A stretch of DNA of 12,586 bases, taken from positions 12,506 to 25,091 of the forward strand of contig DQED01000045.1 in assembly GCA_003525525.1 (NCBI GenBank), given 5' to 3'. Both the position numbers and the translations under genes were made by a program. Below are positions 6,641-12,586 of this stretch, in pieces. The DNA comes from Desulfovibrio sp. (GTDB lineage Bacteria > Desulfobacterota > Desulfovibrionia > Desulfovibrionales > Desulfovibrionaceae). Every line of letters begins with the position of its first letter. Positions within the stretch are counted from its first letter, which is position 1. A model generated the notes under the pieces. That model saw nothing but the letters and a program-made list of their open reading frames with translations, ran no database searches and had not been told where the DNA came from.

Positions 6641-8436
6641 AAAACACCGCCGCCCCCTCGCCCTCCGGCTCGCCCCAGGCCCTTTTCGGCCGCCACGTCT
6701 GGACGCTCTACGCCTTCCTGCGTCCCTACAAGGGTGCGCTGCTCGGCGGGCTTGCGCTCAACATCCTGGCCCGGGCCTGCGACCTGCTGCCCCTGGCCCT
6801 GGCCGGCCGGGTCATCGACGTCGCCGCCTCGGGCAACGCCGCGGCCGCAACCTACGTGCACTACGGCCTGGCCATCCTCGCAAGCTTCCTGTGCCTCTCC
6901 GTCTTTCAGAGCGGCTCGGACTACATCCTCGCGGCCATGGCTCAAAAGACCCGCCACGATATCCGCCTGAGCCTCTACGGGCACCTCCAGTCCCTGGACC
7001 CTGCCTTTTTCGAGGACCGCCAGACCGGCGACATCATGTCCGTCATCGTCGCCGACGTGGACACCCTGGAAAGCTTCCTCACCGACGCCTTGACCTCCAT
7101 CATCCGGCTCGTGGTCACGTTTTGCGGCATCTACGGCTACCTCTTCTTCCTCGAATGGCGACTGGCCCTGCTCCTTTTCGCGCCGCTGCCCCTGGCGATC
7201 TTCGCCGTGCGCCGGTTCGTCACGCGCGTGCAGCCGCGCTACCGCGAAACGCGCCGCGCCGTGGGGGCCATCGCAGGGCTTTTGGAAAACAACATCGCCG
7301 GCATGGGCGTCATCCAGGCCTACACCGCCGAGGACCGGCTCCATGCCGCGGTGGCCGCGCGCTCTGCCGGCTACCGCGACGAGGCCATCGCCGCCGAGGG
7401 CGAACGCGCCCGCTTCATCCCGGCCATTTACGCCGTGGCCGGCATCTCCTTCGGCGCGGTCTTTGCCGGCGGCGGCTATCTCGTGGCCGCCGGGCACGGG
7501 CCGACCGTGGGCGACTACACCACCTTCGTCCTCTTTGCCGCGCGCCTCGTGCTGCCGCTTTTCGTCTTCGGCATGCTCATCAACCAGATCCAGCGCGCCG
7601 AGGCCGCCGCCGGCCGCATCGCGGAGCTTTTCGCGGTCAAGCCCCGCGTGGCCGACCGTCCCGGGGCCGTGGCTCTCGACCACCGGCCGCGCGAGATCGC
7701 CTTCGCCGACGTGCGTTTTTCTTACCCCTCACGCGGGCCGGTCATAAACGGCGTCAGCCTCACCCTGCGCCAGGGCGAGGTCACGGGCGTGGTCGGCCCG
7801 ACCGGGGCGGGCAAGTCCACCCTGGTCAAGCTCCTGCTGCGCTACTACGAGCCCACGGGCGGCGCGATCGTCATCGACGGCGAGCCCCTCGACGCGTTCA
7901 CGCTCAAAAGCTGGCGCGGCCAACTCGGCTACGTGTCCCAGGAGGCGTTTCTTTTTCACGGCACCGTGGCGGAAAACATCCTCCTCGGCCGCCCGGAAGC
8001 CGACCGCGAGGCCGTGCGCCGGGCCGCTGCCGTGGCCGGGGCCGACGACTTCATCATGAAGCTGCCGTCCGGCTACGACACGGTCATCGGCGAACGCGGC
8101 ATGAAGCTCTCCGGCGGCGAACGCCAGCGCGTGTCCCTGGCCCGGGCCATCCTGCGCGACCCGGCCGTCCTGATTCTCGACGAGGCCACCTCGGCCGTGG
8201 ACACCCGCACCGAGGCGATCATCCAGCAGAACCTGCACGCTTTCCGCCAGGGCCGGCTCACCCTGGCCGTGGCGCACCGCCTGTCCACGGTGCGCCAGTG
8301 CGCCGAGATCCTGGTCGTCGTGGACGGCTACGTGGTCGAGCGCGGCGACCACGAGGCGCTCATCCATGCCGGCGGGGTCTACGCCGGCATGTGGGCCGTG
8401 CAAAGCGGGCTGGAGCCGTCCCATGACGCCCTTTGA
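6637..8436 (+). CDS. ABC exporter half-transporter (MsbA/MdlB type, TMD-NBD)
   Basis: A 599-residue half-transporter with an N-terminal ABC type-1 exporter membrane domain (about 25-325, six helices) fused to a nucleotide-binding domain (about 353-590). The ATPase motifs are complete: Walker A GPTGAGKST (387-395), Q-loop Gln435, signature LSGGERQR (491-498), Walker B VLILDEAT (511-518) and H-loop His547 in AHRLST. It should work as a homodimer in the inner membrane, exporting lipids, peptides or drugs; the cargo is unknown. No peptidase domain or iron-sulfur exporter hallmark is apparent. The ATG overlaps the previous stop codon (ATGA) and lacks an evident ribosome binding site, so translation is probably coupled. 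The next small gene begins inside its last codons. Confidence 0.93.
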   Translation: MKNTAAPSPSGSPQALFGRHVWTLYAFLRPYKGALLGGLALNILARACDLLPLALAGRVIDVAASGNAAAATYVHYGLAILASFLCLSVFQSGSDYILAAMAQKTRHDIRLSLYGHLQSLDPAFFEDRQTGDIMSVIVADVDTLESFLTDALTSIIRLVVTFCGIYGYLFFLEWRLALLLFAPLPLAIFAVRRFVTRVQPRYRETRRAVGAIAGLLENNIAGMGVIQAYTAEDRLHAAVAARSAGYRDEAIAAEGERARFIPAIYAVAGISFGAVFAGGGYLVAAGHGPTVGDYTTFVLFAARLVLPLFVFGMLINQIQRAEAAAGRIAELFAVKPRVADRPGAVALDHRPREIAFADVRFSYPSRGPVINGVSLTLRQGEVTGVVGPTGAGKSTLVKLLLRYYEPTGGAIVIDGEPLDAFTLKSWRGQLGYVSQEAFLFHGTVAENILLGRPEADREAVRRAAAVAGADDFIMKLPSGYDTVIGERGMKLSGGERQRVSLARAILRDPAVLILDEATSAVDTRTEAIIQQNLHAFRQGRLTLAVAHRLSTVRQCAEILVVVDGYVVERGDHEALIHAGGVYAGMWAVQSGLEPSHDAL

Positions 8437-8641
8437 TCCCGACGCGGCCACGGTCCTCGACCTCGTGGCCGCCCATCCCGAAACCGAGGCCGTCTTCCGC
8501 GCCTGCGACGCCGAAGCCGGCTGTTGCGTGCTGTGCCAGGGGCTTTTCGAAACGGTCACGGGCCTCGCGGCGCGCTTCGGCCTTGACCGCGACGCCCTGG
8601 TGCATGATCTTGCAATGATTCTGGACAAGGAGCGCCCGTGA
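8423..8641 (+). CDS. Small DUF1858-like cysteine protein (putative redox-disulfide domain)
   Basis: A 72-residue protein. Its layout (TVLDLVAAHPET, then GCCVLC, then LFETVTGLAARFGLDRDALVHDL) follows the DUF1858 family, small helical domains often found with hybrid-cluster or ScdA-like proteins and carrying a conserved C-x-x-C pair. Here Cys34, Cys35 and Cys38 form a C-C-x-x-C motif. The ATG at 8423 lies within the last codons of the ABC transporter gene, with GGAG at 8412-8415 seven bases ahead. Its stop codon shares four bases with the GTG start of selD (GTGA). This placement directly before selD makes a role in thiol or selenium chemistry attractive, but that is inference. Family assignment is by motif only. 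Confidence 0.7.
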   Translation: MTPFDPDAATVLDLVAAHPETEAVFRACDAEAGCCVLCQGLFETVTGLAARFGLDRDALVHDLAMILDKERP

Positions 8642-9681
8642 GCATCGAACTGGTCAAGACCGTCACCGCCGCCGGCTGAGCGGCCAAGATCGCCCCGGGG
8701 GACCTGGAGGCCGTCTTGCAGGGCTTGCCGCCCGTGACCGATCCTCGGCTGCTGACCGCAAGCGGCGTCAACGAGGACGCGGCCGTAGTGCGCCTTCCGG
8801 ACGGCAGGGGGCTCGTGCAGACCGTGGATTTCTTCACGCCCATCGTCAACGACCCGTTCAAGTTCGGCCGCATCGCCGCGGTCAACGCCCTGTCCGACGT
8901 CTACGCCATGGGCGGCGTGCCCCTTGCCGCCATGAACATCGTCTGCTTCCCCATAAAAACCATGGCGCGGGAAATCCTGGCCGAAATCCTGCGCGGCGGG
9001 CTGGAGGCGATTCTTGAAGCCGGGGCCGTGCCGGCCGGCGGGCACAGCGTGGAGGACAAGGAGATCAAGTACGGCCTGGCCGTCTCGGGACTGGTCGATG
9101 CCGACGCCTTCGCCTCCAACACCGGGCTTGTCCCGGGCGACGTGCTGCTGCTCACCAAGCCGCTCGGCACCGGCGTGCTGGCCACGGCGCTCAAGGGCGG
9201 CTTCGGCGACCCAGCGGCGATCGAGAACCTGCTTGTCCGCTGGGCCGGCAGGCTCAACGCCGCAGGCGGCCGCGTGATCCGGGAACTGCAACTCAAGGCG
9301 GCCACGGACGTGACGGGATTTGGTCTGGGCGGGCATCTGCTGGAGATGGCGGCCGGCTCGGGCGTGGCCGTGGAACTGCACCTTGCCGCCGTGCCCTTCC
9401 TGCCCGAGGCCGTGGAGATGGCAGGCTACGGCATGCTGCCGGCCGGGAGCTTCGCCAACCGAGAATACTGCGCCAAGGCGGTTTCCGTGGCCGCAGGCTG
9501 CGACCCGATCCAGCGCGATCTCGTCTTCGACGCCCAGACCTCGGGCGGCATGGTGCTGGCCGTGCCGGAAGGCAAGGTAGCGGCGGCGCGGCGGATGCTC
9601 GAGGATGCGGGAGACCTGGCTGCGGTCATCGGCCGGGTGGTTGCGGCAACGGATGAAGCGGCGCGTCTGCGTATCATATAG
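8638..9681 (+). CDS. selD: Selenide, water dikinase (selenophosphate synthetase), selenocysteine-containing; TGA at 8677 read through
   Basis: A 347-residue enzyme (E. coli SelD is also 347) that makes selenophosphate from selenide and ATP for selenocysteine and selenouridine synthesis. The reading frame starts at GTG 8638, which has a strong AAGGAG at 8627-8632, and contains one in-frame TGA at codon 14. Around it the protein reads VTAAG-U-AAKIAPGDLE, matching GAGCGCKI of E. coli SelD, so selenocysteine 14 replaces catalytic Cys17 and Lys17 corresponds to Lys20. Downstream, family motifs continue without a break: DDAA-like NEDAAV, TVDFFTPIVNDPFKFGRIAA, NALSDVYAMGG, AGGHSVED, LTKPLGTGVL, ATDVTGFGLGGH and FDAQTSGGM. 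A conventional gene call would start at an internal TTG (8716) and lose the active site. The gene overlaps the upstream small gene by four bases. Confidence 0.95.
8677..8679 (+). other. Selenocysteine codon (TGA) in selD
   Basis: In-frame TGA at codon 14 of selD, in place of the catalytic cysteine codon. The same frame is open on both sides and encodes conserved SelD residues on both sides, so recoding is far more likely than a nonsense mutation or sequencing error. Confidence 0.93.
8680..8714 (+). promoter_or_regulatory. Candidate bacterial SECIS hairpin of selD
   Basis: Immediately after the TGA, GCGGCC (8680-8685) can pair with GGCCGT (8709-8714; six pairs, one G-U). Inside, AGATC (8687-8691) pairs with GACCT (8701-8705) with one A-C mismatch, leaving an apical GCCCCGGGG (8692-8700). 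The apical loop begins about 13 bases after the TGA and contains exposed G residues, as expected for SelB recognition. The structure was folded by eye, so pairing details are tentative. Confidence 0.65.
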
Positions 9682-9705
9682 ACCACCCAAACCGGGAGGG
9701 CGGCG

Positions 9706-10047
9706 ATGCACTTCGACGTGGTTTTTCACGTGGACCAGGACGCTGCGGCGCTCAATATGGCGCTGACCAACATCACGAACTATTTCGAAGCCCTCGTCCA
9801 GGAGGACTACACCGCGGTCCTCCTGGTCAACGGCCCGGCGATCCGGCTCATGACCGCAGACGGCGAACACGCCGCCACAATCGGCGCGCTGGCCGCGCGG
9901 GGGCTGCGCGTTCGCGTGTGCCGCAACGCCATGCGCCACTTCGACGTGGCCCCGGAGGCGCTGCTGCCCGCGTGCGAGATCGTCCCCGCAGGCGTGGTGG
10001 AACTCGTGGACCTCCAGGACAAGGGATTCGCCTACATCAAGCCGTAA
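9706..10047 (+). CDS. DsrE-family (DsrE/F-like) small sulfur-relay type protein
   Basis: A 113-residue protein with the DsrE-like fold pattern: an N-terminal beta strand (FDVVFHVD), helix with NITNYFEAL, a central AVLLVNGPAIRL, and a third strand VRVCRNAM containing the conserved-position cysteine Cys72, followed by a C-terminal AGVVELVDLQDKGFAYIKP typical of this family. DsrE/TusD proteins carry persulfide sulfur in relay systems, and fused YedF proteins have been linked to selenium metabolism. A second cysteine is Cys90. The ATG is preceded by GGGAGGG (about 9694-9700). It begins 24 bases after selD, so is probably co-transcribed with it. A role in handing sulfur or selenium to SelD is inference; the family match is by pattern. 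Confidence 0.8.
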   Translation: MHFDVVFHVDQDAAALNMALTNITNYFEALVQEDYTAVLLVNGPAIRLMTADGEHAATIGALAARGLRVRVCRNAMRHFDVAPEALLPACEIVPAGVVELVDLQDKGFAYIKP

Positions 10048-10064
10048 ACCACAGAACACCGCCC

Positions 10065-11243
10065 ATGCGCTACCTGACCCTGTGCTGCATCGCCAAGGAC
10101 GAAAACACCCGCATCGGCGAGTGGGCGGCCTATCATGCGCTGCGTGGCGCCGAGCGCCTCGTCGTCTACGACAACGGCTCGAGCGTGCCGCTGCGCAACA
10201 CGCTGGCGCCCCTTGCCGGCCGCATCGACATCGTCATCCACGACATGCCCGGCCCGGCCCGGCAGCTCGCCGCCTACGCCCATTGCCTGGAAAGCCACGG
10301 CCCGGACACAAACTGGCTCGGCTTTATCGACGTGGACGAATTCCTGCTCCCCCGCCGCGAGGACGATCTGCGCGAGATGCTCACGGATTTCGAGGAGTTT
10401 GCCGGCCTTGGCGTCAACTGGGTCATGTTCGGCTCGGCCGGCCACGAAACGCCGCCACCGGGCTTGCAGATCGAAGCCTTCACCCAGCGCGCGCCCTATG
10501 CGCATCCCACCAACCACCACATCAAGAGCATCGTGCGTCCGGCGTACGTGACCGCCCCGCTTTCGCCGCACCATTTCGCCTACGCGCCTGGCCGGCACTG
10601 CGTGAACGAATGCGGCTTCCCCCTGCCCGGCCCCTACGGACCGCACCACAATGCGCGCATACAGCTCAACCACTACTTTTACCGTTCCCGCCAGGAATAC
10701 GCCGCCAAGATCGAACGCGGCCGCGGCGACATGACCACGGAGCAGTTCCGGCATTCCATGGCCGATTTCGACAGGCAGCTTACGTATTGCACCGTCGGGG
10801 ATACGGAAATCGCGCGCCACGCCCCGGCCGTGCGCGCGGTGCTCGAAGGCGGGCCGGTACGCGCGACGGAACAAGGGAATTTCACAAACGAATGTGAAAA
10901 AATCGCCCTGCTCCTTACGCGCGGCAAGCTCGAACTGGCCGAGGCGCTTTCCCGCAGGCTCGTCGTCGCCCACAACGCCGAAAGCGCCGCCTGGAGCCTG
11001 CGCGGCATGGCGCTGGCCCGGGCCGGTCGCCACGACGAAGCGCTTTCCGCCCTGGCCGCGTCGCTTCGCCGCGAGCAGACCGTGGAGAACCTTTTCGCGC
11101 TCGTGCGCGTGCTTGTCCTGGCCGGGGACCGGGACGAGGCGTCGCGCACGGCACGCTACCTGTGGTGGCGGTTGCACGGCGTGGATGCGGAACTTCAGGG
11201 GGAATGCGCGGCGATCCTGGAAGAAATCAAACCGCTGCTTTAA
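10065..11243 (+). CDS. GT92-like glycosyltransferase with C-terminal TPR-like region
   Basis: A 392-residue protein. The N-terminal domain (about 1-240) has the features of GT92/DUF23-type glycosyltransferases: YLTLCCIAKDENTRIGEWAAYH at the start, VVYDNGSS (33-40), the metal/nucleotide-sugar DxD motif in FIDVDEFLLP (87-96), NHHIKSIVRP (150-159) and LNHYFYRS (201-208). The C-terminal part (about 275-390) is helical and alanine/leucine-rich, with repeated A-G-x-x-x-E-A units (ARAGRHDEALSAL, LAGDRDEAS) that look like TPR repeats. It should transfer a sugar to a cell-surface or cytoplasmic acceptor; donor and acceptor are unknown. No signal peptide or membrane helix is seen. It starts 17 bases after the DsrE gene, with no clear ribosome binding site, and is the last gene of the plus-strand run. 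Its link to selenium genes may be only positional. Confidence 0.85.
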   Translation: MRYLTLCCIAKDENTRIGEWAAYHALRGAERLVVYDNGSSVPLRNTLAPLAGRIDIVIHDMPGPARQLAAYAHCLESHGPDTNWLGFIDVDEFLLPRREDDLREMLTDFEEFAGLGVNWVMFGSAGHETPPPGLQIEAFTQRAPYAHPTNHHIKSIVRPAYVTAPLSPHHFAYAPGRHCVNECGFPLPGPYGPHHNARIQLNHYFYRSRQEYAAKIERGRGDMTTEQFRHSMADFDRQLTYCTVGDTEIARHAPAVRAVLEGGPVRATEQGNFTNECEKIALLLTRGKLELAEALSRRLVVAHNAESAAWSLRGMALARAGRHDEALSALAASLRREQTVENLFALVRVLVLAGDRDEASRTARYLWWRLHGVDAELQGECAAILEEIKPLL

Positions 11244-11266
11244 GAAGCGGCAAGCAAAGCAACGCC

Positions 11267-11299
11267 AAAAAGCCCGTCGCGGCAGAAGCCGCGACGGGC
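11267..11299 (-). terminator. Intrinsic terminator of rpsT
   Basis: A perfect 12-base stem, GCCCGTCGCGGC (11272-11283) with GCCGCGACGGGC (11288-11299), encloses the loop AGAA. On the minus strand it is followed by five T (11271-11267), making a classical Rho-independent terminator 28 bases after the rpsT stop. On the plus strand the stem is followed by A residues, so it would serve the convergent glycosyltransferase gene poorly. Confidence 0.88.
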
Positions 11300-11327
11300 G
11301 AAAAACAGACGACCGGACGCGAAGCGC

Positions 11328-11597
11328 TTAGGCCTGCTTGCTTTTATTGACGGCCGTGGACAGGCGGGAGATGTTGCGCGCGGCGGTCTTCCAGTGGATG
11401 ACCTTCTTGGTGGCGGCCTTGTCCAGGATCTTGGTCGCGGCCAGCAGCGCGGTTTCGGCGGTGGCGGAATCGCCGGCGGTAAGCGCGACGCGCACGGCCT
11501 TGATGACATTGCGCACGCGGGTCTTGACCGCCCGGTTGCGAGCCCGGGCCAAAAGGCTTTGACGGTGCCGTTTGATGGCGGATTTATGGTTGGCCAA
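11328..11597 (-). CDS. rpsT: 30S ribosomal protein S20
   Basis: An 89-residue basic protein, the normal size for S20, that binds 16S rRNA early in small-subunit assembly. The start (M)[13 protein letters not shown] and the pattern of helices with [25 protein letters not shown] identify it clearly. The initiation codon is TTG (11597-11595), not ATG; no in-frame ATG at the right place gives the conserved N-terminus. GGAGGAA (11610-11604) lies six bases upstream and fixes the start. E. coli rpsT also starts with UUG, which there is tied to autogenous control, so the rare start may be functional here too. It is a single-gene unit with its own terminator and likely promoter, downstream of glyS on the same strand. 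Confidence 0.97.
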   Translation of the reverse strand: MANHKSAIKRHRQSLLARARNRAVKTRVRNVIKAVRVALTAGDSATAETALLAATKILDKAATKKVIHWKTAARNISRLSTAVNKSKQA

Positions 11598-11634
11598 GGA
11601 TCGTTCCTCCGTGTAGTGTTCGCTGAAGCAGAAT

Positions 11635-11663
11635 TACTTAAACTGGTAACGCATCTCTGTCAA
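11635..11663 (-). promoter_or_regulatory. Candidate rpsT promoter
   Basis: On the minus strand a perfect -35 box TTGACA (11663-11658) is followed by an AT-rich stretch TAAGTAAT beginning 17 bases later (11640). The hexamer at 17-base spacing matches the -10 consensus poorly (TAAGTA); AGTAAT at 19 bases matches better. Position, about 40-65 bases before the rpsT start, is right for a ribosomal protein gene. Confidence 0.55.
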
Positions 11664-11709
11664 CTCTAAAATACGGCCTCCAGCACATATTTCCCCCCAT
11701 TCGGGAGGT

Positions 11710-11735
11710 CCAGGAGGGGCCGCCGCCCCTCCTGG
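11710..11735. repeat. GC-rich palindrome between glyS and rpsT
   Basis: An 11-base perfect stem, CCAGGAGGGGC (11710-11720) with GCCCCTCCTGG (11725-11735), encloses the loop CGCC. No T run follows on either strand, so it is not a standard intrinsic terminator, though it lies 37 bases after the glyS stop and could pause polymerase or protect the 3' end of the mRNA. Flanking GCCGCCGGAGGCAT gives it the look of a dispersed intergenic (REP-like) element. The remaining 11598-11771 holds only the rpsT promoter and leader. Confidence 0.55.
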
Positions 11736-11771
11736 CCGCCGGAGGCATCTTCACCCTTCTCTCCCCGTCCC

Positions 11772-12586
11772 CTACACCTGCAACGCGGCGAAGTCCGCCA
11801 CACGGCCCAGGCGATCGACCAGGGATTTGAGGAGGTTCAGGCGATTGAGGCGCACGTCCATGTCGTCGCACATGACCATGACGTTGTCGAAGAAGGCGTC
11901 CACGGCCGGGCGCAGCTCATAAAGCAGGTCGAACACGGCCGCGTAATCCCCGGCGCTAAACAGGGCGTCGTAGCGCGGGAAAACCGCTTCGCAGGCCGCG
12001 GCCAGATCCTTGTCGGGCTGTTCGGCAAGGAGCGCCTCCTTGACCGTGCCGGTCAGAGGCACGCCGGCGCCCACGCCCTGCTTGCGGATGATGTTGGCCG
12101 CGCGCTTGAAGGTCAACACGGCCTGGTCGAAATCCGGCTTGGCCGCGAACGTGGCCAGGGCGTCGATGCGGGCGGCGAGCCGGGCGATGTCGGTAAACGA
12201 CGCGCCGGCCGCGGCCTCCACGACCAGGGTGTCGAAGCCCCGGCCCGTGAAGTAGGCCTTGAGGCGCTGGCCGAAGAAATCCAGAAGCCGCGCCAGCACG
12301 CGGGTGCGGTCCACCTTGAACTTGGCGTCGCCGTAGCCGTCGAGCGCCGCCTGCAGCAGTTCCATGAGATCCAGGCCCAGGCCGTGTTCGATGACGATGC
12401 GGCAGATGCCGAGCGCCGCCCGGCGCAGCGCGTACGGGTCGGCCGCGCCCGTGGGGGCCATGTCCAGGCCGAAGCAGCCGGCCAGGGTGTCGGCCTTGTC
12501 GGCGATGGACAGGATGGCGCCGGCCAGGGTCGCCGGCACGGGGCTGTCCGGTCCGGCCGGCAGGTACTGCTCGGCCACGGCCCGGG
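11772..12586 (-). CDS. glyS: Glycyl-tRNA synthetase beta subunit, C-terminal part (runs off right edge)
   Basis: About 270 residues of the C-terminal end of GlyS, the beta subunit of the alpha2-beta2 bacterial glycyl-tRNA synthetase that charges tRNA-Gly. The frame stays open to the window edge and reads R-A-V-A-E-Q-Y-L-P at its left end, where GlyS has a similar AEHYLP. Then follow family blocks: ILSIADKADTLAGCFGLDMAPTG-like text, DPYALRRAALGICRI (the conserved DPFALRR motif), and a helical DALR-type anticodon-binding region ending VMVMCDDMDVRLNRLNLLKSL. The apparent start at 12578 is an internal GTG, not the real one. glyQ should lie further upstream. rpsT follows 174 bases downstream. Confidence 0.95.
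   Translation of the reverse strand, partial: RAVAEQYLPAGPDSPVPATLAGAILSIADKADTLAGCFGLDMAPTGAADPYALRRAALGICRIVIEHGLGLDLMELLQAALDGYGDAKFKVDRTRVLARLLDFFGQRLKAYFTGRGFDTLVVEAAAGASFTDIARLAARIDALATFAAKPDFDQAVLTFKRAANIIRKQGVGAGVPLTGTVKEALLAEQPDKDLAAACEAVFPRYDALFSAGDYAAVFDLLYELRPAVDAFFDNVMVMCDDMDVRLNRLNLLKSLVDRLGRVADFAALQV

Noticed and set aside
6555..8426. A 623-residue plus-strand frame overlapping the ABC transporter
   Set aside because: Arg/Pro/His-rich shadow of a gene with all ABC ATPase motifs in another frame.
8716..9681. SelD starting at TTG 8716 as the complete gene
   Set aside because: It lacks the catalytic loop with Cys/Sec and Lys and has no good ribosome binding site; the upstream in-frame GTG with AAGGAG restores the full family length through a TGA.
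7729..10059. A 776-residue open frame on the minus strand opposite the ABC transporter, selD and DsrE genes
   Set aside because: It is antisense to four well-supported genes, has a composition rich in Gly, His, Arg and Ala typical of shadow frames in GC-rich DNA, and shows no recognisable domain.
11272..11299. The hairpin as a bidirectional terminator for the glycosyltransferase gene too
   Set aside because: On the plus strand the stem is followed by A residues, not T, so only the minus-strand role is supported.

Overview
The window looks like chromosomal, GC-rich DNA from a sulfate-reducing deltaproteobacterium of the Desulfovibrio type. This is an inference. It rests on base composition, on a selenocysteine-containing SelD, on a DsrE-like protein beside it, and on the general protein styles; no taxonomic marker is complete enough to prove it. 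Gene density is high, almost every gene is tightly packed, and there are no insertion sequences, CRISPR arrays, tRNAs or phage genes that I can see.

Left part, minus strand (1-4559). In transcription order: elbB (DJ-1/PfpI-type glyoxalase), a ChbG/YdjC-type carbohydrate deacetylase, an iron-containing alcohol dehydrogenase, and a soluble double-PAS sensor histidine kinase whose start lies inside the end of the dehydrogenase gene. The first 19 codons of typA/bipA, also on the minus strand, run off the left edge. A plausible sigma-70 promoter for elbB sits in the divergent intergenic region.

Central part, plus strand (4713-11243). Seven genes are read in one direction, and the first five overlap one another: a LeuA-family acyl-CoA/2-oxoacid condensing enzyme without a regulatory domain, an eight-helix ZIP-like membrane protein, an ABC exporter half-transporter, a 72-residue DUF1858-like cysteine protein, and selD. 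Then follow, after 24 and 17 bases, a DsrE-family protein and a GT92-like glycosyltransferase. The notable point is selD. Its true reading frame begins at a GTG at 8638 with a strong ribosome binding site and passes through an in-frame TGA at 8677-8679. That TGA sits where the catalytic Cys17 of E. coli SelD lies, and a possible bacterial SECIS hairpin follows directly. The enzyme that makes selenophosphate therefore appears to need selenocysteine itself. A small redox-type protein in front and a DsrE protein behind suggest a selenium/sulfur handling module.

Right part, minus strand (11244-12586). rpsT (ribosomal protein S20) has a TTG start, its own likely promoter and a clear intrinsic terminator placed between it and the convergent glycosyltransferase gene. 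Upstream of it is the C-terminal part of glyS (glycyl-tRNA synthetase beta subunit), cut by the window edge. The gap between glyS and rpsT holds a strong GC-rich palindrome that may be a dispersed repeat.
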